Below, one piece after another: positions 34,289 through 49,200 of a DNA stretch of 64,000 bases. How positions within the stretch are numbered: the stretch's first letter is position 1; the number at the start of each line of letters is the position of its first letter. The position numbers were made by a program, and so were the translations under genes. The DNA comes from Colias croceus (taxonomy: Eukaryota > Arthropoda > Insecta > Lepidoptera > Pieridae): the NCBI RefSeq assembly GCF_905220415.1, contig NC_059546.1, forward strand, positions 806,001-870,000, written 5' to 3'. The notes under the pieces are model-generated. The model was not told where the DNA came from, ran no database searches, and worked only from the letters and a program-made list of their open reading frames with translations.

Positions 34289-37200
34289 CTACGGATAAAT
34301 ATTATAATAAAAACATGTGCAGGAAGTAGTACTAAATATGAATGATTATATCTACCATAAAAATTGAGCATTTTTAAAAGTAATCAACCAAAGAAATAGA
34401 AATAGAAAAAATCTTTATTGAAAAAGTTTTAAAATAATACAGTTAATTTTTTTTAAAAAAGGATTAAAAGTTTTCATTTTAAATCATTAAAAAGTATAGA
34501 TTACGTATGGTATGATAATTTTAGGCTCAGAAGAATGAATATGCGATTTTAGGCTCAAAAAAAGGGTTTAAAAAATCCGATACGAATATTTTTGTTCATA
34601 TCACTACCTACATGGTATAAAAGTCGCTTTCTCTGTCCCTATGTCCTTAAATCTTTAAAACTACACAACGGATTTTGATGCGGTTTTTTTAAATAGATAA
34701 TAATTGTTTGTATAGTGCAATAAAATTATTATTTTTGTCGTCATAATATTTTTTGTTTCATGTAATTAAATTCGAACTGTGAAGGTATAGTCCAGCTCTA
34801 CAGTTTAAATTATGATTCCAACTAACACACAACTCAACCATCGCTAGAAAGATCAAGTGAATAATCCACCGCGCGATTTAGAAAAATCCATTTATCAATC
34901 GCGATCAAATGATTGAAACACAAGCTATTGACAAGCGCGTGATTCAGATAAGATACATTCCGACTGTAGAAAGTCTTTTTGATATTTGGGAATCAATTAG
35001 GGGTCATGTAATTGCTAGATACATAGGTACTGCATTTTATTTGTATTTTATAGAAGTTGGGGAAGTTTTGTTGTATTTTATATTTGGTTCCAGAAAAAGT
35101 AGAGAAACTTTTTTAAATCTTGATAGGGAAGGATATTACTTTTGTTTACTTTTTTGGTATTAGATTTAATTCATCATTTACTTTGAGATATTTTTTGTAT
35201 TTGATAACATTATTGTGTGATGGATTGTGTTAATTGCTTTAAAATAAATGCTTGGAAATAAAAATAAAATTATTGATAGAAACCAAAAAAAAAAAAAAAT
35301 TATTTAAGTAACTAGACAACTTATCGTTCTTTAGAATTTTATAATACCTGCCAAAAATATGCTTTTGGAAACTATATTAGCGATCTAATTATCATATATA
35401 CTTTAATTAATAAAAAATGAACTCACCACACACGCTCCAGTAGTACCATCAGTGCTGCCAGCGCAAAGATGTCCCTCATTGAGCGGCAAAGTCAATGAAT
35501 ACTTATCCCTACATAACGTTAAGGGCAATATTGGTACTTCTGCCTCCAAGAGAACATCAGTTAGAGTCCCGTTTGTCTGTTCCCTTCCCCACCCTGTAGT
35601 ATAACATTCTTCTTTTTCATCTATACCATTGTTATCATCTATAAATGGATCTATTTCTTCACCAAACATTAGTTTTTTATCACTTCGATCTATACTTCTT
35701 TCACTTGTTACTATTTCATCATTTTCTTCGTTTTTACCATTTCTATAATTGGGTTCTCTATCGTCTATTTTAGCTTTAATTAGTTTTATCACACTATCTA
35801 ACGTGGCACTGTCGTAAATAATATCTCTATTATCATCGCTTCGCTGTTCATCTGTCTTCCTTTCTGTTTGTTCGTTTGCTACTCTGACGTTGTATTTCAT
35901 GTTTTTGTGTTTTTTGGAAAATGCTGAAAACACGTTTTTAGTTAAATTGTTGAGTTTTTCAAGGTATTTATTTGCTGTATCGGGGTTAGGTCTGGGTTTG
36001 GGTTTTCGTTTCTCTGGCTTAGTGTAGCTTCGTTCTGTGTTGGGGTTGGTAACTGTGGGTTCGAAGGGAGGGAGACAGATGGTGCGGATTCGACTCCCGG
36101 GGCTGACATCTGCTGGTCTTGTTAGCTTCATTAACGCTGAAAAGATTATAATTCAAATTATTTATAAGAGAGGGTAATATCTCATCCAACATTTCATTTG
36201 AAGTTTAAGTGAATTCAATTGAAAAGTATTCTTTATTCATAATTCTGTTTATGATTTTTAATTACGAACTCAGAATCAATTACGACTTTATAACAACCTA
36301 ATTTATAACAAAAAAAAATAAGAGGGCTTCCTACAGGAATGAAAAGGAGTAGTAAAGTATTAACAAATTCAACAAATCCTCACCAATGTCATGCTGATAG
36401 TTATGAAAGCGGTGATGCAGCACGATCCTCTCGACAGGAAGGTAGGCTCCTCTCTGCTCAGCGCGATCCCATTCCCCCAGCACTGCTGTCCAGAGTGCTG
36501 GCACTGGGAGGTTGAAGAGCTCGCTGGAATGGGAGTTTTTACTTTTTAGATTTTAACCTTAAGTTTTTTCGGGACAATTTTCACACACGGCACGATCTTA
36601 TCCCATGCTAAGCTTTCGCTTGTGTTGTGGAAACCAGATGGCTGATAAACACACATATATAATTTTAAATAAATACTTATATAGATAATTAACACCCAGA
36701 CACAGAGAAAACATCTATGTTCATCACACAAATATTTGCACCGGGTGGGAATCGAACCCACGACCAGTGGCTTGGAAGGCAGAGTCACTACCAAACAAGC
36801 CAACTGGTCAGTTTATATCATAACTCTGAGAAATGATGATGAGTTTAATATAGAAAGATGGATTACATATTTTTAAGATACGTTTTAACATACATTAAAA
36901 TGACATGGAACAGAAACAAAAATATACTCTAACAATTCTACGATCTTTTATATTTTGCACTATGGCTATCTTCAACAACATTGTTGGTTTTGATTCAAAT
37001 AACTTTGATAAAAAAGATATGTTATTTAATTTCACGTGTATTCTAAAAATGCTCTAATAATAGAGACGTGATAATAGAGTATTATTAGCAAAATTTGGCA
37101 TTAATAGAAATAATAATTACTTGTGAATGCAGTGTGCGGTAGTTAGCAGCCACAGAGGATGTATGAGCACTCCACCGCACCAGTGGCCGATCAGACCGTA

Positions 37201-40200
37201 GTTTGGATGCAAGAGTTGGAGAGATACCTGGAATATCATATTTTAACAAAATTTCCATATTTTAATTATTTCTTGAGGCGATTTTCATACTTGAATATGT
37301 AATAGATAGGCAAATACTTAAGCATAAAGTTTTTCATCTATGCTTTATATAGATATAGAACGACCATTTCGCAATAATTGCTAAACTATGATATAACAAT
37401 TACATAACTCCCTCTATCTAAATAGAACAACTTTGATATATCAATTAAATTCCAAGAAAATACTGAATAGTCAATTATACAAAATAGGTACGTGTACAGA
37501 ATACTGACCTGCCACGGCCATGCTCCTCTTTTGGATTCTCTTCCTTTAATGATCCTCAACTGTCCCGCTGATCTCTCGCGAGGTTGCCTCGTATGCCTTC
37601 GGAGGGGAACGCCACATTCTGGAATAATAAGCTGAATTTTAATAAATTATTAAAACCTGACTGTCATATTATTACCTTCGTCTTTTAATAATATAGGTAC
37701 CTATTTGAAACATTATACATTTTGGTTTTCATTTAAGCTATTGTAAAAAGCTCTATTAAGGTAGGAATATTCAAAAATTCATATGTATTGTATATATGCT
37801 TTATGGTGAACCGCTTGAAAACTTTGATTTTAGATGTCTGTTTCAAAATAATAGTGTAAAAGACAATATTTGTTGACTTGAAATCGAGTCCTAGGTATAC
37901 GTATGTATTATAAAGATAATTATAGTTAGTTATTACATAACGTAGTTTTCAAGTCTAGATTAGCACTATCTGTTAAGCACTAAGTCATCCGCAAACGTCA
38001 CTCACTTTCCCTATGTTTGCATATGCAAGCATACGGAAATATAGTATGTTCACGCGACGTCACGCTCCGTGATGATAGCTATCTGAGTATTTCCTGTATT
38101 ATAATCATTTCCACGTGCTTTTCCGACAGTTTTCTTTATGTTTTTTGTAGCAGGTGACGCGCGACGGATGTTACGATTAAATTATATATTATGTTTTAAT
38201 AAATGGGAGAACTACATTGGTTTATTAATTATGCTGTGACGGAACTGTTGATATCATATTAAATTAAAAAATTAAAATGCTTGTAATAAGAAATAAACGT
38301 ACTTTTTAGACAATTCATTCGTTTTATTTATAAATCGTCAGATATTTAAATTCACACCATAAATTACAATCAGTTTACCATAAACATAAAGTACATAATT
38401 TATTAATTTCTTTTCTTGTTATTTGTCAGCTTATAGTCAAGAGCTTGAACATGAACAAAAGCTTATTGCTCTCTCTTATCTATTCTCAAAGATTACATAA
38501 AGTTTTTCATTGCAATAATAAATAACGAACGTAGTACACAAAATTTCCTTCATCTCATAAACCTCACCACTCTATTTACCTCATAAAAGCTGCAATAGTC
38601 GACATTCCTTTCCCTGATTTATATAACCGATTGCGCAATTTGTAAGGAACATTTATCATCTAATTGATATTCCGAACGCCCTTAGTAAATAACTGTTTAA
38701 CTGTTACTAGTTTCACTTTTGCAAATATTTGCATTTTACTTGGAGACTGTTCAATTTTTTATGTAATAGAGTGTAGAGTAGTGCAATCTTATGCTAAATA
38801 TGAAGAGCTTTCAATAGATGAGAGAGGTTTATTTATATATTTTTTGGTAGGAAGAGATAAAAAATATACTATACATAGCAATATATTAGTAACATTGCTT
38901 TTAGTGTCATGAATTGATTGAAACTTTTTTTAACTATTAGGTTCATACTACATATACAAGTAAAGATTTAGATCATTACATCAACTAAGATAATAAATAA
39001 ACATAAAACGTACTAAGCTACGATTTGATTTAAAGAATGTATTAACTACTACAGAATTTTCTCACTAGATAAGAGGATTGTTTATTCGAAAATGTACCTA
39101 CAAAATCTTTTCAAAATCGATCCAATTTCTAAAGATTTAAGTGAAAACCATAGACATACCAATTACCTAGCTTTTGTAAGGTTAAACACAAAGAGGACAA
39201 ATGTGTTAAGTAATAGTTTATTTGAATTATGTATGTGAATATGTTAATGTGTGCGTTGTATAACAACTGATGACATGTAATGAAAGTCAATGGTACAGGA
39301 AATAAGTACTCAATAATTGGTATCCGCTTTTCCGGGCTTCATCCGGTTTAACCGGGGAAAAAAATAAGTAAAATATAGTCTATGTTATTAGGTAATTATG
39401 TAGCTTTCTAGTGGAGAAGGAATTTTAAAATCGATCGATTGAATTTTGAATTAACTTGTGTCTAAAAATTAAATTTTTGACAATATTTGCATGCTCTATA
39501 GTTCTATCTATACTAAGCAAAACGTACCATGTTTTTAGCAAATAAATATTATTTTATTTTATTTATTTTAAAAATCAATCTAACACTTACAATATTAGTT
39601 TAGATTTAGATTATTGACGGTTTTGTTCATTCAGTAGTGGACGTATACTCATATCAATTATCAACTGAAAATGTATTAGCTACCTATAGGTACTCAATAC
39701 CACAGCTCAATACCTTACGAATCAAAATAAAGTTTATATATTATTATGCTATTTGCTTTTCGACCGCCTCCTTGGTACAGAGGTTGAATCGTGAGCGTAA
39801 CACCGAGGGGTCCTGGTTCGATTCCCGGTGGAGACGAAGAAAAAAAAAATGTCTCGGTCTGGTAGGACACAGAAGGCTGATCACCTACTTATCCCTAAAG
39901 AAAATCGATCAGCAAGCAAAACAGATGTATAATGCATCTACCCCTTGCCCCACTTGGGAACATGGGATTTCACTTTATGCTATTTGCTTTTTAGAGCAGA
40001 CGTAGGTACTAGGTAGATATTATTTATCTGACTTGTAAGAGCTGCATTGTGGTTAAAATATTGTTTGTGAATTAGGGTTTTCGTAATTGATTTCCACGGT
40101 ACGAGGTACGATAACCTTTAGGTTTATCTAATAAGCTAAACAGCTGATAAAGGTTCCAAAATAGTATTGATGCTAAAATAATATTCATCAAAATCAGCCA

Positions 40201-43200
40201 AAGTCTCAATGAAATAGAAAACAATCTTGACATTTTTTGTCATTTATGTGCATTACGATAGGCTCTTGTAACTTTCTTCGTCGCAAAAAATATTACGTGA
40301 TGCTATTGCTTACCGGATCCGTCATTGACCACTCAATTTGAATTTTGGTTATTTAATATGGTTATTGCTTTGTGGTTAGAAATTAGTTGTAAATTAGGTG
40401 CATAATAGAGTAATCATTGTGCCAGACTTTCTGGCTGATTATAATTACCAACTGTTAGTACTAAAATGTTTCTGCGTTAAACTAAGAAATATGTAGTTAT
40501 ATTAAAAATTTGAATTTTTGTATGGGCCATGAGTAGATGTGTCCTGCTGTACCTATAAAAAATAAACTATTAATGAATATATAAGATATGACACAACTTT
40601 AAAAGTTAGACAAAAATATCTTCACAAAATTTCGTCCTTTTAGTAAAGGAAGCTCAGCTAAATTATTTAATTGTCATCGAAATAATGTTAGTCTAGACTC
40701 TAGGCAGTCAATAACTATGTACAAAGAAAAAATGCAATTTAGCTTTGATGATTACCGAGTCATGAAATATAAGCTTACTCTTAATAAACTCCTTTTATTT
40801 CGATTGCACAAGAGACGTCATGACTAAATATTCGTTCCCCATAAAATCTAAACCTAACCACAAAGATTACATCATTTCGACCACACTGAACATTATGACG
40901 ACCATTACATCGGGTTATATAATTTTATTGACCATTATTAAGGCCGAATCGATTTGCGAAATTCTATTGTTATGGTTTATTTGAGAAATTAAAACATTCA
41001 GTTTAATTCGGTTTTAAATCATAATAATAACGCGAAAGTTTGTAAGTATGGATGGATATGTACCTACGTAAAAATTACTAGACGGATTTGGGTGAAACTT
41101 TACAGGTACATACATATTTTAATAGAAGCCATAGACTATACATAGAAGTAGGTATTTGATTATGAACGCAGGTTCCGAATAAAACCGCGCGGCACAGTTC
41201 CATATATAAATCTTAAGGATATAAATAAACAAACTATTGATAAGAATATTATAGACTAATAATATTTAATTTCCAAATGGCCGGTCCATAAAAATAAAAT
41301 TTAAATGTTATAATGAGTCACACTTCCGTCCCAAGATGCATCGTGCGATATATTACAAAAACTTTTATTCCGATTTCCTATTCTAGATTTTTATTGAAGC
41401 ACTAATTAATAATCTAGATCAGCTGTGTAGATAGTGTTGTACAATGCTAAATTTAATTTCACATTGATTGCTATCAATTCGACATATCATGACATTCAAA
41501 TTGAGATGCTTGATAAGTAATATCTTGATTGATTGAGTTTTATCCTGTTCCTATACCTAGATACCTATTCACTACATAGACTAATATTATAAATGCGAAA
41601 GTAACTCTGTCTGTCTGTCTGTTACTCAATCACGCCTTAACTACTGAAGCAATTTGCATGAAATTTTGTAGAGATATTTTGATACCCGAGAAAGGACATA
41701 GGCTACTTTTTACCCCGGGAAATAGGATAGGTTTTATCCCGGCAATCCCACGGGAACGGGAACTACTTCAATATTGTTTAAGTACTTAGGTATGTTAGAA
41801 AAATACGTTTTTATTTTGTCATCCTCTCTCTTTTTTCCATTAAAACTACTCATGCCTACTACATCGGTTCAGACTTCAGGCCAACATGTATAAAACTACC
41901 TACTATATTTTTAAATATTCAGTTGCAACGAGAGAAGGGGTTACGCCCCGCGATAAGATTCCTAATTAATTTGACTGACCGGTTGGCTTTGCTGGCCCTG
42001 CCTTCCAAGCCAGAGGTTGTGGGTTCGATTCCCACGAGGGGCAAATAATTGTGTAATGAACATAGATGTTTGCTCTGTGTCTGAGTGTTAATTATCTATA
42101 TAAGTATTTATTTCTGCAATGTACCAACAAATTATATTAAAAACACACCCTTTCAAAGAATTCCCAACGTTTTCAATAAAAAATTCTCTATTTAATTATA
42201 ATAATCAATAATTTGAAATTTGCTATTTAATTATAATAATCAATTCCCATTTGTATAGTTTTAAGTACTTTAAACACTATATCTATATTTCTTTGTTTTT
42301 GTCACTTAGTTGTTCGGATAATGGTGTACCTTGTTATTGGCGTACTTTATTATTAATTACTCTTTATTGTATTATAAGCTGTAAGGTACCTTTTATAAAT
42401 AAAATAAAATAAAAATAAAATTTAAAATTGTATATATGTAGTTTATCAGCCATCTGGTTTCCATAACACAAGCGAAAGCTTAGTATGGGATCAGATCGTG
42501 CCGTGTGTGAAAATTATCCTGATATATTTATTTTATTTTATTAGTATTAGTGCGGAAAATACGTTTCTTTCTTTATCTACCTAAGATATATCAAAGCTCA
42601 TGTTAGTAAAATATTTTCTTATAGCTATGTATAAAAAATAATCTTTATCGATTCCACTCATGTAGTACCTAAACCGTAAAACAGTTTTAGTCTCTATGAC
42701 TACATAATATGAGAATTAACTTCTCCGTCTCCCGTATTAAGTCATAACGCACACTGATAAGTCATAGAAACTTTAATAATAAACCACATGAAGCTTGTGT
42801 AAGTAACTCACACAAAAACTAATAGCACATAGCATATAATTATTTCCTTATGCATTGAACGTTCTCACATCGGCTTGCGGTCACAAACCTCATCAAGATC
42901 GCATCAGCCGTTCCTAATGATTTCACTTTCTCTGATCTATTGTGCGGATAAATGGTGTTTTTTTAGGTATTTATGGCTTTGAAGGACTCGTGGGAAATTG
43001 ACGGGTACCTACTGTCTGAATTGTCAAGTTGGTATTGTAAACGCAACAAAAGAGCCGTTTAAAGTGTACAAGATTTTGAGTAATTAAATTATTTACCCAC
43101 TTTTCTTAGTATATTTTATACTAGCTGTGTCCCGTGGTTTCACCCGCGTTGCTCCGCTCATATTGGTCTTAGCGTGATGATATTATACATATAGCCTATA

Positions 43201-46200
43201 GCCTTCCTCGATAAATGGGCTGTCTAACACCAAAATAATTTTTTAAATCGGACCAATAGTTCCTGAGATTAGCGCGTTCAAACAAACAAACTCTTTATCT
43301 TTATAATATTAGTATAGATAAAAGTATAGTGGTATAGTATAATAGTATAGTACTCCGTTAATATTATACATATTAGAGCTAGCTTATAAACATGAAAATT
43401 GACACGGTTTCGATCGAGAATGTGCGTAGATACGAAATCATCGGCAAGAAGTTAAAATACTTTAAATGCTTACACTAAAATAAATATATTGATACAAGCT
43501 TTATCACGAAAGCGCATTACGTTTACCAATAAAAAATTTCAGAAAACACTTTCATTTTAAATTTTGCCTTTGCATATTTGAAAATAAGAGGTTAATAGTT
43601 ATCCATACTGTGCACCGATAATTTAAAAGTAATAAAATTAAACTTTCATATCCGTACCGATGGTATCACATTAATGAGAGCAATTAGCCGCCAGCTTCTG
43701 GTCCAGATTGCATCTCGTTATTTGTGCCATCTTTGATCTTATTGTCACTGATATTCGTAGGTAGAGAGCTGGCGATAATTTTTGCTGTCTTTTTATTTTT
43801 GTTTTGGTTTTAATTCATTTGGAATTGTTGTTTTAAATAATGTGTATTGTATTATATTAGTTCCTAATCTTTTCTTTTATGGTGTTATTACTTCAAATTC
43901 AATACACAGACACTTTACATTAATGTAGGTAAGTAAAAATTTAATTCAATTTTATAAGATCGTACTTCTTGGCGTAGTCTTATTCATGAGGGTTGTAAGG
44001 CACATGATCGCAGTTGGTTCGATGCACTCCGTGATCGTCGGACTAGATTAAACAATTTATCACCTTCCACATCATCATCATATAAGTGTAAGACTTGTGG
44101 GCGTTATTGTCGCTCCAGAATCGGGCTCTTTAGCCACGAACGACGCTGCCCTAAATCATGACTGATTAGGAAAATTGCAACACTAATAAATTAAAATTTT
44201 TGAAATTTAAATGTAACTGCATATATGATCTAACACAGATCAAATAGGCCAACGATACATTTGTGTTTTTACATTGATTTTTAAGTGGTAACTTAATCTA
44301 GATACAAAAGCACACAACATGTATTTATATTATAAATAAAAATAAACTAAGAAACACCGTAACTCAGTTGATTTCCAAAATTTTCGTACTAAATGTTCAT
44401 AATTGTCTGGATAATTGACTAAAGAAATCGCCTAAGACAACTACGACTATTCATTTGTAGCATATAAATAATATTTCATAGCTGAAGAGCTAGACATACT
44501 TCGGTCATACCGTTTTTCCTCTCATTAACGCAGAAAGTAAAAGGAACTCGGAACTGAACGGGAAGTTTTCCAATAACATTACCATTTGTGAGTCATTCAC
44601 TTGTCACAATTAGTTCTTAATGTGCTTTCCTTGGCGCGTGCGTTGTTAAGAATAAATTAGAATTAATGGATATGTAATGCGCTGACGCGGAATGATGTCA
44701 TAATGTTAACAGAACACTAAGTGATTACAGAATTAGGTATGGATTAGGAATTTTACAAGGGACTTTATTAGTGCTATAAACGGTCCTTGTTTTATACAGT
44801 GGTTTTTAAAGTCCTACATAAATACGGCGGAGATTAATATTATTATCGAAATAAAAATATAATAATTATATAAATGTATCGACATATCGCACACGTAATT
44901 GTTAGGTTGTTAAACTTGAATCAAATAAAAATAGAAAATATTAAGCACATAAAGATGTTAAATTGTTAAATAAACTATTAACAATTCATAGGAATTCAGT
45001 TACACATATATGAATAATCAACATCAGCCAATATACGTTCCCACTGCTGGGACACGGGCATCCTATGAGGGGAGGAATATACGAATAAGTTACATCAATC
45101 TTCATTTTCTTTCCGTATATACGAAATAACTTGAATAAATTAACGTAGTGTAACTATTTAGTAATCTGTGATTAGTATCCCATATTACAATGCATCCAAA
45201 AGCACTTCACTCGTAAAGCACGACATCATTAAATTCCATCTTACAAACTGAATTAAGAACTTCTTATGTACCAAAATCTCTCCACAATCAATCTTCTAAT
45301 CATCTATTCGTGCTTCATCTTTGCGTAATGTTAAGTCTTTCATAATGCACTTATCATTTCCATTATGGTGTATTGATTATTCCCGATTACATGAGGCTTG
45401 TGACGCAATGACGTTGTGATGTAATGGTAGAATGGTTGCGTAATGTTGCGGTTGCCTCCTGGACTATAATTGTATGGGAATGTCTGAAGAGTATGTGTTA
45501 CGATGTAAAATCTTTTTCTGTAAATTCTGAGTAAGCATTATTTTATAATGTTTTTATGGCAATTTAAGATGCTCCAATAGAAACAATAGTTACCAAATTT
45601 TAAGAGCTATGAGTACATAAACCACAAGTTAGCTTATTTGGGTCGTCATTTGGCGCCAAAACTGTTATTTTCATTTTTTAAATAAACCCTCTCTGAGACA
45701 ATTTAACAAACTTAATATCATCTCAAGATATAATCCAAGCCCTTTGCGCAACACAACATACCTATAATTATCGTAATCGGATAAACACGTGACAATAGAC
45801 GCAATCAAAATTATCCCGCACATCGTCCAACAATTGAAATCTGACAAATGAATAATATAATTGAATACAGGAGCTGTATACGTTAATTTGCCGCATGGTT
45901 GCAACGTCCATCAGCCAGGCATCGAACCCGTGACCCTTGAGAGTGAAAGCTGAGAAACCGCCATCTAGAATTACCCAGTAATAAAATCGATATATTTCCG
46001 TGATTTGATCGCTTGTTATAAAATTATTTTCTAATAATTACGCAGGCATGATATTGTCTTATCGGTTCTGCATTGGGTATAGCCCTGATCAGTGTGCACT
46101 TGAAAGAATTAAAAGAAGAAACTGCTTTATAAGCTGTTTATTGTAGGAAAATAGATCTTTAGGCGGGAACATTACTCACGTCTTTTAATTCATCTTAGCG

Positions 46201-49200
46201 CCCTTTAAAGTTACATGCTACTGAAACTAAACGCATATCTGTCATTTGGATGTTATTAACATCTAGCTGTTCCCCGCGGTTTCACCCGCATTGCTCCGCT
46301 CCTGTTGGTCTTAGCATGATGATATATAGCCTCTAGCCTTCCTCGATAAATGGGCTATCTAACACCGAAAGAATTGCACGCCTCATAAGCGAAGCGTTGA
46401 GGTGGGTACTACTGTCACTTCGCGCAAAACATCTGATTTTTCAAACTTAAAATGTCTTTATGTATCATACATTGCACTTGTAAGATAATACATACACACA
46501 CATATTAAGAAAAAACACTATTTTTAACGTTCATGATATTTTTGATGTCATTTTTGTTAAACTAGTTAAAAAACAGTTTAAAAAAGTTCTGTCTTGGACG
46601 TCCGTGTGTCTGTATGTGCGGATCCTTTTTCTTGTTAACACGATAGCGACCGAAATACTTTACTAATCGAGTCTTTTTTTTTCTCTTACGCTTGAGTATG
46701 CTCAGGAATAGAACCCTTTCATTTTTCAGGGTCTGATTCGATGTGGTTTAATTGTTATTAAATAAACAAAAAAAATATCGACTTTTTTTTTATTTTTTTA
46801 TAGTGTACTCAAAATTCACCATTATAAACTCGATTCTTTATACTATAAGCCAAGGTTTAAAAAAATAAGTTGGTAGTCAGTCCCTTAAACCTGCGCAGTT
46901 TCACATCTAGGTGGGGCCACAAGAAAAATAGCTCAATTATTACGGTACCGCTTTCTTTACTTTTCCAAATGTTTTATTTTATTTCATTTTTATATTTATA
47001 GTCACGTACTCTTTATAAATAATCAATTTTATTGTAAAGGATGAGATTATGAGGCGTGCACTTTTGGATTTTCCAATTTTTCAAATCGGACGAGTAGTTC
47101 CCGAGATTAGTGCGTTCAAACAAACAAACAAACTTTTCAGCTTTATAATATTAGTATAGATGTAAGCTAATGATACAGTAACTAAACACTTGAAATTCGA
47201 GAATGTTTGTTTTCAAACTTTTATACAGGGTGTCCCTCAGTCGGTATACTAAGACATGTTGTGAAAGCCTTTACGATTGTCGAATAATTAAGACTAATAA
47301 TTAAGAGGTTTTATCAGCTCGCTCTATATTTATAGAGATCAATTTAACCATGATGCATATAGACATATTCCCATTGAGTTATGTCCCTTTTATCAATAAC
47401 TTGTATTTCTTTGATCGCTTTTACTAGTCATTTGTTTTTAGTTTGATTAATTATTATGCGTTAATACTCAAGAAATACAATTACAAATTTTTAACATTTC
47501 CTTCCTTCTATCACAGTCAATATATGGATAGATAATGTTTTTCATTACATTTTACCGATCTGCCAATTCAAGGAAATATTTTTTTTTACTTTTAAAATGT
47601 TTTTCGTTCATTATGTTAAATGGTTCAAATAATTTTAAATCACCTCTTGGACTTAACCATTATTTCCGTTCGTCTTTACAAAAGTAGAGGATATAACATT
47701 TTATTAGCTGTTTACCACAAAATAATAATAGAAACTATCGTTAGCTGTACTCAAAATGTCGATCATCGAAAAAAGAAAAAAATAATGTTTGGTCCACTAT
47801 ACATAACATTTTGCACATATTAAGCCACATAACATAACATATAATAATCATGATGATAACTACATAAAAAATTGCAAAAAAAAATAACACAAATATTATA
47901 TTCCCGTTGCAACATCTGCTAGAGCACGCAATAACTTCCGCATCGACTGTCAACACGTGAAAGTGCATCTAATTCGATTTAACAATCGTCACTATCTTAG
48001 AAACTCGATAAATATCTGAAAACTGTAGACCTGCCGGTTGATAATTGCTGATTTCCACTTGTTTCTGGCTAATTGTGCTTTACTTAATTAAAGCAAACAT
48101 TTTTTTATTGCTTTTTTGCACTAATTAATATTATAATGTAGGTACGTAAAATACAATGGAGGTTAATTATAAGAAAAAGGTAACCTAAGCTTAGAGCATA
48201 ATCTCGGCTTTTCACGTTCCATACTCTTAAGGAAATATAAATAAATTAAATGTAACGCGGGTGGCTAAGATCATAAGATGACCATCAAATAATTAATTTA
48301 TAATATTTTTTTAACATATTAATCTCTATCATCAATATTTAATGAATTAACAACTACCATACTACTTACATGACCGCCTCCTTGGTGCAGTGGTTAACGC
48401 GTGAGCGTAGAACCGAGGGGTCCTGGGTTCGATTCCCGGTGGAGACGAAGAAAAAAAAATGTCTCGGTCTGGCAGGACACAGAAGGCTGATCACCTACTT
48501 GTCCTTAAAGAAAATCGATCAGTGAAACAGATGTATAATGCATCTGCCCCTTACCCCACTAAGGGACATGGGACTTCACTTATACTACTTACTGCTATAA
48601 AAAAACATCCAATGAAATTAAGTAGGCTTTTATCAGATAATCAGTAAAAACGGATGTGCCCTAGTTATATTTACATAATTATGTTTTAAAACAATAACAG
48701 TATGACTCAAACATTAATTCTTTTCTCACGCATATTACATATTCTAATCGTAATTTTTATATAATTATTATGCAATGAGTTTACGCTTACTAACACTGTA
48801 TATCTTAACGCGAATAAGAGTTCAATTAGTGTTAAACATTACTCGAGCAAAATTAGATTAGTCTCACTTTCAAACTGAATTTAACGGCATACTTACCTTA
48901 ATCTGTTTAAGTCTTATTTTAGTTGTTAACAGTATTTTGATAAATTTAAAGTTAATTACCAAAGACATGTGTCCTAATGAATCATGACATATTTTTATAC
49001 GTCCAAAATACACTTCTGCTGAGCTCATATTCACAACTGAGCTTTAGCATACTAATAAGTATTATAAAGCTGAAGAGTTTGATTATTTGTCTGTTTGAAC
49101 GCGCTAATCTCAGGAGCTACTAGTTGAAAAATTATTTCGGTGTCGGATAGCCGATTCATCGAGGAAGGCTATACAAATCAACTCTTACTACGAATAATAC

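Noticed and set aside
34909..35163. 84-codon + strand frame in a protease intron
   Set aside because: AT-rich, no domain, no splice context, antisense to a confident gene.
35570..36070. That the charged insertion in the protease exon is a retained intron
   Set aside because: Roughly 147 codons without a stop in AT-rich DNA is unlikely by chance, and the frame is kept on both sides. Transcript data could still overturn this.
36746..36800. Possible tRNA gene on the minus strand
   Set aside because: Same reason: tRNA-like head of a SINE with an AT-rich body and another copy at 41973.
38664..38912. 82-codon + strand frame
   Set aside because: No recognisable domain; lies in AT-rich intron DNA where frames of this size occur by chance.
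48373..48447. Possible tRNA gene (box A and box B visible)
   Set aside because: No clean cloverleaf or acceptor stem, and the sequence continues into a SINE body flanked by target duplications.
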